Positions 54,548-63,446 are shown, counted from the stretch's first letter. The stretch: DNA of 64,000 nucleotides from Duncaniella freteri (GCF_004766125.1 NZ_SJSA01000001.1:310001-374000), one strand, 5' to 3'. A program made the numbers and translations. The notes: a model not told the origin generated them from the letters alone.

Positions 54548-54577
54548 CAAATTTATTACAATTTTTTACCCCCCCAA
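54548..54577 (-). promoter_or_regulatory. Putative fimbrial-locus promoter with G7 tract in the spacer
   Basis: On the minus strand: TTG (54575-54577), 19 bases, TAAATTTG (54548-54555). Seven G (C7 on the plus strand, 54569-54575) begin at the -33 element and fill the start of the spacer. A change in tract length would change the -33/-7 distance, the classic set-up for promoter phase variation. The rest of the 350-base gap (54424-54773) is A/T-rich; a plus-strand -7 element is at 54747-54754. Confidence 0.5.
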
Positions 54578-54746
54578 TTATTTAACCTACTTTAACCAAA
54601 AATTCATTTATTTAGAGGTATGCCAAGATATAAATATGCGATTTACAGACCATATGTTCGGAACAACAGGACAAGACAGTTGTTTAAATTTGTTGCTAAT
54701 TCTTAAAATTAAGGGCGATAAATATTATAATTAATATGAAAATACT

Positions 54747-54754
54747 TAATTTTG
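54747..54754 (+). promoter_or_regulatory. -7 element for the DUF5106 gene
   Basis: TAATTTTG fits TAnnTTTG, 19 bases before the ATG at 54774. Confidence 0.5.
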
Positions 54755-54773
54755 CAGCAAAAAAATTACAACC

Positions 54774-55742
54774 ATGAAATTTCAAGCACTGCTTATATCC
54801 ATATTTGGAATTGCCATGACATCATCATGCACATCAGACCATGGTGCTAAGTCAGCAGAGACCGGTAAAGAATCAGCCGTCACCACAGCCACAGATGATT
54901 CTTCCACATACGGACTGACACCTCCTAAGATACCTGTAACCATCACTGACCCTCAGGCTATAGCCGGATACGCCATCGTGCACTACTGGGACAATATGGA
55001 TTTTTCGGACTACACAAAGGTATCGGACGACAAGTTCATGGAACATAGCTTCATGAACTATCTCTCGGCATTCCCATATGCAAGCCAGGAGGATGCCTCA
55101 CTCGCAGCAGAGACATTGATGAAACGAGCCGAGGCAAGTCAGGCAGCTTACCAGAAAGTACTTGAAGTGGCAGAACATTTTCTCACCAGCCCTAACTCCT
55201 CTATGCGTGATGAAGAGATCTACTACCTCTTTCTTCAGGCGGCTGACAAGTCGACATTCATTGACAACATCCAACGGTTAAGAATCAAAGCACAGATTGA
55301 AGATGTACTGAAAAACCGTCGAGGCACTCCGGCTAACGATTTCGCGATCGTAACCGATGACGGACGTCACACATCGCTTTATTCGGAAGCCTCCCCGGAA
55401 CAGTGCAGACTCCTCGTATTCTACGACCCTGAATGCAGCCATTGCCATGAAATAATGGAGATACTCAAAACGTCGGAGATGCTCGGTGCCGCTGTGGACT
55501 CAGGCATAATAAAAGTCATAGCCGTATACGCCGACGGAGACAAGGATATATGGGAGCGAGCCCGCCACACCATGCCAGGCAAGTGGATCAACGGAGTATC
55601 TCCAGGTGGAGAGGTGGACGAGAACGAAAAATATTCATTCCCGGCAATGCCGGTAATATACCTCATAGCTCCCGACAATACAGTAATGCTCAAAGACACC
55701 ACCCCTGCCGCCATAGAGGAATGGATAGCAGAATCCATGTAG
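54774..55742 (+). CDS. DUF5106/thioredoxin-like lipoprotein
   Basis: A 322-residue exported lipoprotein (IFGIAMTSSCTSD, Cys about residue 19). The middle (GYAIVHYWDNMDFSDYTKVSDDKFMEHSFMNYL) is typical of DUF5106. From about residue 185 it has a thioredoxin fold: ANDFAIVTDDGRHTSLYS, then LLVFYDPECSHCHEIMEIL with the CxxC active site, and FPAMPVIYLIAPDNTVMLKD with the cis-Pro. It probably acts in periplasmic thiol chemistry. It is monocistronic, ending at a terminator shared with htpG. Confidence 0.82.
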   Translation: MKFQALLISIFGIAMTSSCTSDHGAKSAETGKESAVTTATDDSSTYGLTPPKIPVTITDPQAIAGYAIVHYWDNMDFSDYTKVSDDKFMEHSFMNYLSAFPYASQEDASLAAETLMKRAEASQAAYQKVLEVAEHFLTSPNSSMRDEEIYYLFLQAADKSTFIDNIQRLRIKAQIEDVLKNRRGTPANDFAIVTDDGRHTSLYSEASPEQCRLLVFYDPECSHCHEIMEILKTSEMLGAAVDSGIIKVIAVYADGDKDIWERARHTMPGKWINGVSPGGEVDENEKYSFPAMPVIYLIAPDNTVMLKDTTPAAIEEWIAESM

Positions 55743-55777
55743 ACCAAAGACATCACTGTGAATCCGAAAATAAAAAT

Positions 55778-55818
55778 CAAATGACTGCGGACGTTGTTCA
55801 ATCGTCCACAGTCATTTG
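55778..55818. terminator. Bidirectional terminator between DUF5106 and htpG genes
   Basis: 16-base arms (one internal mismatch) at 55778-55793 and 55803-55818, between converging genes, with A/T-rich flanks. Confidence 0.75.
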
Positions 55819-55848
55819 ATCTATTTTATATCCGAGCGAAAAAGATGC

Positions 55849-57891
55849 TTACAGCATCCTGACCGAACGAGCTATAAATTCGCTCAGCTCTTTGCCCTGG
55901 AGCAATCCGTTGCCGAGAAGTGCGAGATCGATCATCTGCTTCACAGAAGGCACTCCGCCGGCATAATCAGAAGCCATAGCCTCCTGCTCACGACGAGAGG
56001 CATCAACAGAATCCATAAGTTTCTGTTCATCAGCCTTCTGCTCATCAGTGGGCTTATTGTCCTTGATCTCGGCACGAAGTGCTGTCAGCTTCTCATTGTC
56101 GGCATTCAATGCTGCACGCAGAGGCGATATCTTATCCTCAAGTGCACTTTCGGCATCGGCAAGCACCTTTGCCACAGCAGCCTGCGAAGTATTGACAATC
56201 AGATTGTAATTGTCAGGCAGTTCGGCATAGAAACTCATGCCTGGCTGAGTGGCAGCCATATCTTTCATACGACGCATATACTCGTTCTGAGTTATCAGAA
56301 CCGGACTGGCGGCAGGGTCAAGGGACTCGAACGACACCATGAACTCACACTTCTCAAGCTTAGGGAGCTGAGAGCGGAATATAGAGGTGAGAAGAGATAT
56401 CTGATCGGCTGAAAGCCCCGAATCCTTTCTCTCCTCCTTTACCACAAGATTGTCAGCGACATTGCTGTCGACACGTACGAAAGTGGTTTTCTCAAGCTTA
56501 TTTTCAAGCATTGATATGAAATGTCCGTCAAGCTGACCGTTCATCAGAAGCACATTATACCCCTTGGCATTAGCAGCCTCTATATAACTGTACTGCTCTA
56601 CAGGATCGGTAGCATAGATGTACACAACGTTGCCATCCTTATCGGTCTGAGATGCTTCGACGAGGGTCTTGTACTCATCAAGAGTGAAGTATTTGCCCTC
56701 CGTATCGCGCAAAAGAGTGAACTTGAGGGCCGCATCACAGAATTTCTCATCAGTGAGCATTCCATATTCGATGAATATCTTTATATCGTCCCACTTTGAC
56801 TCGAAATCGGAACGGTCAGCCTTGAAAAGATCTTCAAGGCGAGACGCTACCTTCTTGGTGATATAGCCTGAAATCTTCTTCACGGCACGGTCGCTCTGCA
56901 AATAGGAGCGGGATACATTCAGAGGTATGTCGGGAGAATCTATCACTCCCTGGAGGAGCATCATGAACTCCGGCACCACCCCTTCAACCGAGTCGGTGAC
57001 AAACACCTGATTGCAATAGAGCTGTATGCGGTCCTTACGTATATCGAGATTGCTCTTGATCTTAGGGAAATAAAGGATGCCTGTGAGATTGAACGGATAG
57101 TCCACATTAAGATGTATCCAGAACAGCGGGTCCTCCTGACCGGGATACAACTCGTGATAGAAGTTGCGATAATCCTCATCGGTAAGGTCGGCAGGCTTAC
57201 GGGTCCAGGCAGGCTCGGTGGAATTGATCACCTTGTCACGGTCAGTGTCCTCATACTTTCCGTCCTTCCACTCCTGCTCCTTGCCACTGACAACAGGCAC
57301 AGGAAGGAATCGGCAATACTTCTTAAGCAGCATGTCAATGCGCGACTGCTCAAGATATTCCTTGTTGTCATCATCGATCCACAGAGTTATCTCTGTGCCA
57401 CGTGTCGACTTGTCGCAAGGCTCCATAGTATACTCCGGCGAGCCGTCACAATCCCAACGCACAGCCTCGGCTCCGTCCTTATAGGAAAGTGTGCGTATCT
57501 CCACCCTCTTCGACACCATGAAAGCCGAGTAGAACCCGAGTCCGAAATGACCTATAATGGAATTGGCATTATCCTTGTATTTATTGACAAACTCTTCAGC
57601 CCCGGAGAACGCTATCTGATTGATGTACTTGTTGACATCATCGGCTGTCATGCCTATACCGTGGTCAGTGACAGTGAGTGTGCCTGCATCCTTGTCGACC
57701 TTGACCTCGACGCGCATATCCCCGAGCTCTCCTTTGAATTCTCCAAACGAAGCAAGAGTCTTAAGCTTCTGCGTAGCGTCAATGGCGTTAGCAACAAGCT
57801 CGCGCAAAAATATCTCATTATCTGAATAAAGGAATTTCTTGATGACCGGGAAGATATTCTCGGTTGTTACTCCAATCTGTCCTTTCTGCAT
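55849..57891 (-). CDS. htpG: HtpG (Hsp90) chaperone
   Basis: A bacterial Hsp90. The frame is open to 57972, but homologues start MQKGQIGVTTENIFP, at 57891, giving 680 residues. The N-terminal ATPase has FLRELVANAIDATQKL (with Ala-Ile-Asp in place of the more usual SNASDA), DHGIGMTADDVNKYINQIAFSGAEEF and GHFGLGFYSAFMVS; middle and C-terminal domains follow. I see no CAAAnnTA-type promoter complement in the 116 bases upstream, so its control is unclear. Confidence 0.95.
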   Translation of the reverse strand: MQKGQIGVTTENIFPVIKKFLYSDNEIFLRELVANAIDATQKLKTLASFGEFKGELGDMRVEVKVDKDAGTLTVTDHGIGMTADDVNKYINQIAFSGAEEFVNKYKDNANSIIGHFGLGFYSAFMVSKRVEIRTLSYKDGAEAVRWDCDGSPEYTMEPCDKSTRGTEITLWIDDDNKEYLEQSRIDMLLKKYCRFLPVPVVSGKEQEWKDGKYEDTDRDKVINSTEPAWTRKPADLTDEDYRNFYHELYPGQEDPLFWIHLNVDYPFNLTGILYFPKIKSNLDIRKDRIQLYCNQVFVTDSVEGVVPEFMMLLQGVIDSPDIPLNVSRSYLQSDRAVKKISGYITKKVASRLEDLFKADRSDFESKWDDIKIFIEYGMLTDEKFCDAALKFTLLRDTEGKYFTLDEYKTLVEASQTDKDGNVVYIYATDPVEQYSYIEAANAKGYNVLLMNGQLDGHFISMLENKLEKTTFVRVDSNVADNLVVKEERKDSGLSADQISLLTSIFRSQLPKLEKCEFMVSFESLDPAASPVLITQNEYMRRMKDMAATQPGMSFYAELPDNYNLIVNTSQAAVAKVLADAESALEDKISPLRAALNADNEKLTALRAEIKDNKPTDEQKADEQKLMDSVDASRREQEAMASDYAGGVPSVKQMIDLALLGNGLLQGKELSEFIARSVRML

Positions 57892-58007
57892 GATGTTATA
57901 TATGTTTTTTGTGTTTTTGTTTCCTTTCCTATAACAACTTGCAAAACAAATGCCAAAGCCTAAAACTGACAAATAGTGTTAAACGATGCTGACAAATGTG
58001 TCATAAA

Positions 58008-59114
58008 TCACTCCACTATAATCTTTGACACCTTCGATCCAACGCGCCTGACATACACGCCTCGCGACATCGGTTGTGACACTTTCCTGCCGTATAGGTC
58101 GAAATAGACAGGAGTCGAATCATCCTCATCCTCCCCTACTCCTGCAATTCCCGAAGAAGCTGAATTTATATTACCCTTGAAGATCCTGCCTGCCGGATAT
58201 GCAACATCGCCCTCCATCATTACAGGCATCGCCCAAATGGTATTGCAACCATCGCGGACAGGAATCGAGACCGAAGCAGCCGACCGCACAGCATCATCGG
58301 CATATATCACCTCATAATCAGGAGATCCGACAAGCTCTGCAATCCCCACTTCCGCACCATTGTTCTGTACATAGCTAAGCCGAGTTTCCACTCCTGCGAC
58401 AAGTCCTGCAATATCCAGCCCTATTTTCACATAGCTATCAGCCCTACGCTCGTCCTGACCTATTATATGTATGTTGAAGCAATCGCGGTGATATATCGAC
58501 AACTCTTTGTCGGTCATATCGTCACGCATACGGAAACGTTCAGTGGAAGTAGTCGGTGTATCCCCATATATTATATGATAAGTCTTTCCATCCTTTTCGG
58601 GTGTCACGATCTCAAGGAGAGCATCGTCAGAGGAGTTATATTTTATCCTGAATCTTTTATCCACAGCGTCATTTGTCTCCTTTTCTGAATAAAACGCATT
58701 TTCCCCTTTATTATAGATATGCATTATGCTGCCATCCCGAGTATATTGCAGATTGACATAGCTGCTCCCTTTCGGCAATGTCAGCTCATACAATATATTG
58801 CTGTTTTCCACATCATCCACCGTAATAGTCTCACCGTCGTCCGAGATGTCGACCGGAACCCCTTCCAGAACTGTCTTACTCCCGCTTGCAGCAAGAATAT
58901 GAGGCATAGCCATCTTTTTATCAGGGGAGACTATTAGAAAACCGTTAGGATAATTACGCAGATGATCCTTTATCAGCTCGTATTCATCAGCATGAACACG
59001 GTAAAACACCTCTTGAGCAGAAGATCGTACAAAAGAAAAAATAGATGTAAATACCACCAATGTCACAGCAAAGACCGACTCAAAACGCGGACCTTGCAGG
59101 TAAAATCCAGTCAT
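58008..59114 (-). CDS. Secreted protein with type IX sorting-like C-terminus
   Basis: About 368 residues from ATG 59114 (MTGFYLQGPRFESVFAVTL), with a signal segment AVTLVVFTSIFSFVRSSAQ. The frame is open 38 codons further without sense. The body is beta-rich and I do not recognise it (EVFYRVHADEYELIKDHL, LDIAGLVAGVETRLSYVQ). The tail VYFDLYGRKVSQPMSRGVYVRRVGSKVSKIIVE-type end fits the type IX secretion C-terminal pattern (xDLxGRxV, then GxYVxxxxxxxxKI). This would make it a T9SS cargo and fits the porV gene in this window. Confidence 0.65.
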   Translation of the reverse strand: MTGFYLQGPRFESVFAVTLVVFTSIFSFVRSSAQEVFYRVHADEYELIKDHLRNYPNGFLIVSPDKKMAMPHILAASGSKTVLEGVPVDISDDGETITVDDVENSNILYELTLPKGSSYVNLQYTRDGSIMHIYNKGENAFYSEKETNDAVDKRFRIKYNSSDDALLEIVTPEKDGKTYHIIYGDTPTTSTERFRMRDDMTDKELSIYHRDCFNIHIIGQDERRADSYVKIGLDIAGLVAGVETRLSYVQNNGAEVGIAELVGSPDYEVIYADDAVRSAASVSIPVRDGCNTIWAMPVMMEGDVAYPAGRIFKGNINSASSGIAGVGEDEDDSTPVYFDLYGRKVSQPMSRGVYVRRVGSKVSKIIVE

Positions 59115-59218
59115 GTTATTAGAATTGATAAAATAAATATAAAATGTGATGAGGTCTGTAGATTTATCCTTAGCGCGCTTGCATAAGGATTTCGGCCACA
59201 AGTTAGGAATTAAATGTG

Positions 59219-59255
59219 TAACCGCCAAAATATCAGACTGAAATTTTGGCGGTTA
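59219..59255 (-). terminator. Terminator downstream of ssb
   Basis: Perfect 13-base arms (59219-59231, 59243-59255) with an 11-base loop. The stem is TAACCGCC plus an A-run and its complement, in the 218-base gap 59115-59332 that otherwise shows nothing clear. Confidence 0.7.
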
Positions 59256-59332
59256 TGATAAAAACTTATGAACATGTCAGGACCAATACCGCGAGGGGAT
59301 TCAATTGAATGAGAAACGCCCTACCATGCAGA

Positions 59333-59674
59333 TCAACTGGATTTAGGAGATCCGAGAAGCTCAAAAGAATCGACATAGATTTCCGTGACAGTGCGCTTTA
59401 TGGTGTTACGGTCCTCCCATGTGCGATAACGTAGCCGCCCCTCGATATACATCCTGGTCCCTTTGCGTATATATCGTTCTGCCATCTCGGCAGCACCATC
59501 CCACATTATGATATTATGCCACTCTGTACGTCCAGGCCTTTCCGTCCCGTCAGGCATTCTCACAGGCCTTTCATCCGTCGCAAGCGGGAATGAAGCTATA
59601 GGACGCTTCTCCACATAACGGATTTCCGGATCACGCCCCACATTGCCAAGAAGTATAACCTTATTAACGCTCAT
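59333..59674 (-). CDS. ssb: Single-stranded DNA-binding protein
   Basis: A 113-residue OB-fold protein: MSVNKVILLGNVGRDPEIRY, then TEWHNIIMWDGAAEMAERYIRKGTRMYIEGRLRYRTWED, all typical of bacterial SSB. It lacks the long Gly-rich linker and the acidic DDDIPF-type tip of the main replication SSB, ending in GSPKSS. It is therefore probably a short accessory SSB, as Bacteroidetes often have more than one. Confidence 0.9.
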   Translation of the reverse strand: MSVNKVILLGNVGRDPEIRYVEKRPIASFPLATDERPVRMPDGTERPGRTEWHNIIMWDGAAEMAERYIRKGTRMYIEGRLRYRTWEDRNTIKRTVTEIYVDSFELLGSPKSS

Positions 59675-59721
59675 ATCGTTGAGTGGTATTATAAGTTGAG
59701 AATTTTACAGATTATTTTTTG

Positions 59722-59729
59722 CAAATATA
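59722..59729 (-). promoter_or_regulatory. -7 element for ssb
   Basis: Minus-strand TATATTTG fits TAnnTTTG, 48 bases before the ssb start. Confidence 0.5.
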
Positions 59730-59769
59730 ACACTTATACCCGAGATAACGAGAACTGTAATCATTAAAG

Positions 59770-59792
59770 CCGTAGAAAAATTTTTTCTACGG
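59770..59792 (-). terminator. Terminator of the YitT/YczE-like gene
   Basis: Palindrome CCGTAGAAAAA joined to its complement, ending in T6CTACGG. It is T-rich on both strands. Confidence 0.6.
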
Positions 59793-59819
59793 ATTCAGAT
59801 TTACTGAAAATACCTCTTA

Positions 59820-60590
59820 TTATTCCGATCTGGAACCATGACGATATATAAACCGGGCAAGCCCGAACAGATAACGCCGGAATCCGGGAATATACCCCAA
59901 AAGACGGTCAAACCATCCAAGATGTGGAGTCATAAATTTAACCACAAGCCCTACATATATCATTGCAAAAAGAGTCCCGACACCTATGACATTCCATTGC
60001 CAGCTGCCGAAAAACAGATAACAAGACACAATCGCGAGCAATACGAGAGTGGTATCAACCCATATCTTGACTTTCGCGAACGGCCGCTGCACAACCTGGC
60101 TGACAACTATCGAAATACCCTCGCCTGGCATGGTGACCGATCCGCACCTGACCTCAAAGGCAATCCCTATACCCATGACCGTACACCCTATCGCCTGGAC
60201 GATCAATTGAGAAAACAATGTATCACAATGAAGACCGGATGTCAGCATCATATTAACGTCAATCAACCATCCGAACACAAACCCTATCACAAGCTGAAAC
60301 AGTTGCATGGGGTCGAACCGACCTCTCAAAATAAGCATCTGACACAACACCAGAATAAAATTCATCACAATCGTGTAGCCTCCTATAGTCAATCCGGGGA
60401 CCTTGCCATCCATCCCCGCCAGGGAGAACACAAACGGAAGGGAGGAGACAACACTGCTCCCCAAACAGGATTTCACACAAAAAACGACTCCCAACGTCAT
60501 CAGATACAATGAGATCAGGAGCAGCATATGTTGCCAGATAAAAGATATCACTTTTTCCTTTATGCCAGTTGTCGGAATTGAAGAATACAT
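59820..60590 (-). CDS. YczE/YitT-like membrane protein
   Basis: About 256 residues with five or more membrane helices (LISLYLMTLGVVFCVKSCLG, TIVMNFILVLCQMLILRG, LFQLVIGFVFGWLID, GTLFAMIYVGLVVKF) and the family-like GEGISIVVSQVVQRPFAKVKIWVD loop. It resembles the YczE/YyaS/YitT group (DUF6198) of uncharacterised transport or membrane proteins. I start at 60590 (MYSSIPTTGIKEK) because a -7 element (60611-60618) lies inside the longer open frame that reaches 60659. Confidence 0.75.
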   Translation of the reverse strand: MYSSIPTTGIKEKVISFIWQHMLLLISLYLMTLGVVFCVKSCLGSSVVSSLPFVFSLAGMDGKVPGLTIGGYTIVMNFILVLCQMLILRGRFDPMQLFQLVIGFVFGWLIDVNMMLTSGLHCDTLFSQLIVQAIGCTVMGIGIAFEVRCGSVTMPGEGISIVVSQVVQRPFAKVKIWVDTTLVLLAIVSCYLFFGSWQWNVIGVGTLFAMIYVGLVVKFMTPHLGWFDRLLGYIPGFRRYLFGLARFIYRHGSRSE

Positions 60591-60610
60591 GCCTGTAAGT
60601 ATTAGCCCTG

Positions 60611-60618
60611 CAAAGTTA
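60611..60618 (-). promoter_or_regulatory. -7 element for the YczE/YitT-like gene
   Basis: Minus-strand TAACTTTG, 21 bases upstream of the start at 60590. It argues against the longer start. Confidence 0.5.
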
Positions 60619-60696
60619 CTACAAAGAATCGAGACATGGAAAACAACACACTTCCGCACCTGAGATTGATCATGACAATGACCGCATCAAAAAAAT

Positions 60697-60727
60697 CCCA
60701 TCCCTGCATAAATGCAACAGGGATGGG
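60697..60727 (-). terminator. Terminator of the GH43/GPH operon
   Basis: Arms CCCATCCCTG and CAGGGATGGG (perfect, 10 bases), 11-base loop, with an A-run on the plus strand that reads as T on the minus strand. Confidence 0.8.
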
Positions 60728-60767
60728 GTTATAGCTGGGATTATGATTATATTACTGCAAGAGGGAC

Positions 60768-61736
60768 TCAATCCTCACCGCTCATCTCAATGATGTGGCC
60801 TGACTCGTCATACTCAAGTTTGCGCACCTTGAGGCTTCTGAGCCACGTCTTTCCTCCGGACGGCACACAGTCATGATAGAACAGATACCATTCTCCCTTA
60901 TATTCTATGATAGAATGATGAGTGGTCCATCCTACAACCGGGGTAAGGATACATCCGGCATAAACGAACGGTCCGTAAGGATTGTCACCGATGGCATAAC
61001 ATAGACGGTGAGTGTCACCTGTAGAATATGAGAAATAGTATTTCCCGCCACGTTTATGCACCCATGATGCCTCAAAGAAACGACGCTCATTGTCACCTGC
61101 AAGCAATGACTTGCCGGTCTCCGGATCGAGGACAACCACAGGACGTGGCTCTTCGGCAAACTGCAACATATCAGGAGCCAGACGCACCACTCGTGACGGC
61201 AGGGCATCAGCCTCGTCAGGCATAAGATGCGGATTTTCTATAGCCTTATTGTCACGATAGCGTTGCAACTGACCGCCCCACAGACCACCGAAATACATAA
61301 AGTATTCATCACCTTCCTTAAGCACTGCCGGATCAATGGAATAACTTCCATGCATAGGATCTGCCAGCGGAACAAACGGTCCCTCGGGACTGTCGGCAAC
61401 AGCCACACCGATACGGAATATATCATTCTGGTCCTTCAAGGGGAAATACATGTAATAGCGACCATCTTTCTCAGCGACATCACAGTCCCATAGCTGACGT
61501 CCGGCCCAGGGGATATCATCCACATCAAGCACTTTGCCATGATCTACAATCTCACCGTTCATAATGTCATCCGTAGAGAACACATGGTAGTCCTTCATAT
61601 CGAAATGATCACCGTTGTCATTCTCCTCAAACTCGCTCTGACGGTCATGCGATGGATAGATATACACCCTGCCATTGAACACATGGACCGACGGATCAGC
61701 CATATAATCACCCGGAATAAGATATCTTGGTTTCAT
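60768..61736 (-). CDS. Cytoplasmic GH43 glycosidase
   Basis: A 322-residue five-bladed propeller of glycoside hydrolase family 43 (arabinofuranosidase/xylosidase group). The three catalytic carboxylates are likely Asp in YMADPSVHVF, Asp in YSIDPAVLK and Glu in FFEASWVHKRGG; WDCDVAEKDGRYYMYFP and WTTHHSIIEY are also family-like. There is no signal peptide, so it should cleave short oligosaccharides inside the cell. It is 16 bases downstream of a GPH-type sugar transporter gene, fitting import followed by hydrolysis. Confidence 0.88.
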   Translation of the reverse strand: MKPRYLIPGDYMADPSVHVFNGRVYIYPSHDRQSEFEENDNGDHFDMKDYHVFSTDDIMNGEIVDHGKVLDVDDIPWAGRQLWDCDVAEKDGRYYMYFPLKDQNDIFRIGVAVADSPEGPFVPLADPMHGSYSIDPAVLKEGDEYFMYFGGLWGGQLQRYRDNKAIENPHLMPDEADALPSRVVRLAPDMLQFAEEPRPVVVLDPETGKSLLAGDNERRFFEASWVHKRGGKYYFSYSTGDTHRLCYAIGDNPYGPFVYAGCILTPVVGWTTHHSIIEYKGEWYLFYHDCVPSGGKTWLRSLKVRKLEYDESGHIIEMSGED

Positions 61737-61752
61737 TATATCATAAATTTAA

Positions 61753-63180
61753 TTATTTGTTACGTCTTTCTATCTCTCGGTTTATCTCCTCGATCTTCTC
61801 ATCGCTCAGATCATAACGAGATATTATGAACATGGCAAGCATGAGCAGCATGGCAGGAATCACAGCCACGAGCCACAGTATGCCCTGCTGGGTGAACGCA
61901 GTCTGACTCACCTCATTAGTCTGATCAAAGCCCACAAAAGCAAGCACAAGTCCAGGGACAACACCGCCCAGAGCCATGCCTGCCTTATAAAAGATGCCTG
62001 TGAGAGCATTGACAATGCCGGCGATACGGCATCCATGGGTATACTCTCCGAAACTTATCACCTCAGGCACGAGAGCCCACATGTATCCGGTGGCTACAAT
62101 CACACCTGTGGACTTAATAAACTGAGCCACATACACAAGCCACATATGAGAACGCAACGATTCCACCACGGAGATCACATAAAGCATCGCCATTCCCACG
62201 ATCGCTACCGTAAGGAATATGTAGAACATACCTTTCTTTCCCACTGCACGCTTGATAGAGGGAATCATCGGCATGAAAATAAATGCAGGTATGGAACCAA
62301 GCCCCATGAATATCGACAACTGGGCTGCCGAACCATGAAGATTATAGTTGATATAATAAGCTCCCGCAGAATTACCTATCGCCATCATGGCAAATGCCGT
62401 AATAAAGAAGAAAGCAAGAACACGCAACGGCTTATTATGCACAAACTCCATCCAAAGGTCTGCAACCTTCACGTTTTCTGCATGGCTTTTATCCATCACC
62501 ACCCTCTCACGGCTTTGGGAAAAGCAAAATATCAACAAGCCAAGACCTACAACACCATAAAGCATCATGGTCTTAAGCCAGGCACTATCGGATGTTGACA
62601 TGTCAGTAGTCTCGGCCGAATCGAAAAAGCGTAGAACCAAGGGTATGCCCATTCCCACAGCAAGACCGCCTATGTTCGCCATAAACATCCTGACAGATGT
62701 AAGAATGGTTATCTCATCGGTGCTGCGCGACAGAGAAGCATTAAGCGCACCATATGGTACGTTAACAAGGGTGTAACACATCGAGAGCCCGACATAGGTC
62801 ACATAGGCATAAAGAAGAGACCCTGAAAAACCATTCCAAAAACATAGTATCGCAAATCCGGTCAGAGGCACACCGCCAGTAATAAGATAAGAGCGATATT
62901 TACCCATCGAAGGATTACGCTTGTCGACAAATGTTCCTACAAGGGGGTCCCATATCACATCGATAATCCTGACTATAAGGAACATAACGGCAGCGACTTT
63001 GGGCAGAAGCCCGTAGACGTTGGTATAGAAGAAAAGCAAATACATGCTTATCGTCTGGTAAATAAGGTTTTGAGCCAAATCGCCGGAGCCGAAACCTACT
63101 CGTTGCATCCAGCTAAGCCGGCAGAAACTATCATCCCGATTTACAGGCACTGATGCTTCCATAGACATTTTAGTTTCCAT
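61753..63180 (-). CDS. GPH-family (MFS) glycoside-sugar transporter
   Basis: A 475-residue transporter with about 12 membrane helices. Family marks of glycoside-pentoside-hexuronide:cation symporters (MelB/XynB-type) include RLSWMQRVGFGSGDLAQNLIYQ, DVIWDPLVGTFVDKRNPSMGKYRSYL, NVPYGALNASLSRSTDE and PEVISFGEYTHGCRIAGIVNALTGIFYKAG. It probably imports the arabino- or xylo-oligosaccharide cleaved by the GH43 enzyme downstream. The promoter (63218-63225) diverges from the sensor gene at 63447. Confidence 0.88.
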   Translation of the reverse strand: METKMSMEASVPVNRDDSFCRLSWMQRVGFGSGDLAQNLIYQTISMYLLFFYTNVYGLLPKVAAVMFLIVRIIDVIWDPLVGTFVDKRNPSMGKYRSYLITGGVPLTGFAILCFWNGFSGSLLYAYVTYVGLSMCYTLVNVPYGALNASLSRSTDEITILTSVRMFMANIGGLAVGMGIPLVLRFFDSAETTDMSTSDSAWLKTMMLYGVVGLGLLIFCFSQSRERVVMDKSHAENVKVADLWMEFVHNKPLRVLAFFFITAFAMMAIGNSAGAYYINYNLHGSAAQLSIFMGLGSIPAFIFMPMIPSIKRAVGKKGMFYIFLTVAIVGMAMLYVISVVESLRSHMWLVYVAQFIKSTGVIVATGYMWALVPEVISFGEYTHGCRIAGIVNALTGIFYKAGMALGGVVPGLVLAFVGFDQTNEVSQTAFTQQGILWLVAVIPAMLLMLAMFIISRYDLSDEKIEEINREIERRNK

Positions 63181-63217
63181 TGTGTTTTAGATTCTACAGT
63201 ACTTTTTCTTGATTATG

Positions 63218-63225
63218 CAAATTTA
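63218..63225 (-). promoter_or_regulatory. -7 element for the GPH/GH43 operon, with adjacent ACTTAAG repeats
   Basis: Minus-strand TAAATTTG, 38 bases before the transporter start. Two copies of ACTTAAG (63225-63231 and 63236-63242, 11 bases apart) lie just upstream on the transcript, a possible operator for the divergent sensor. Confidence 0.5.
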
Positions 63226-63375
63226 CTTAAGCATAACTTAAGTTATATATTAATACAATCTCATTTTCCTTCAAATCCGTAACATGCATGATACAATTAT
63301 CTTTCCCCATGTAACATATATAACCTTGTAGTGCATTTTTATAATATTACTTGTTAATTATAAGAAAATTACAAT

Positions 63376-63383
63376 TATATTTG
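63376..63383 (+). promoter_or_regulatory. -7 element for the sensor gene at 63447
   Basis: TATATTTG fits TAnnTTTG, 63 bases before the ATG. Confidence 0.5.
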
Positions 63384-63446
63384 CGAAATAGAATTTGTTA
63401 CACAGCCAAATCTAACATCTGATTCTCCGTCAACCTGTAATAAACC

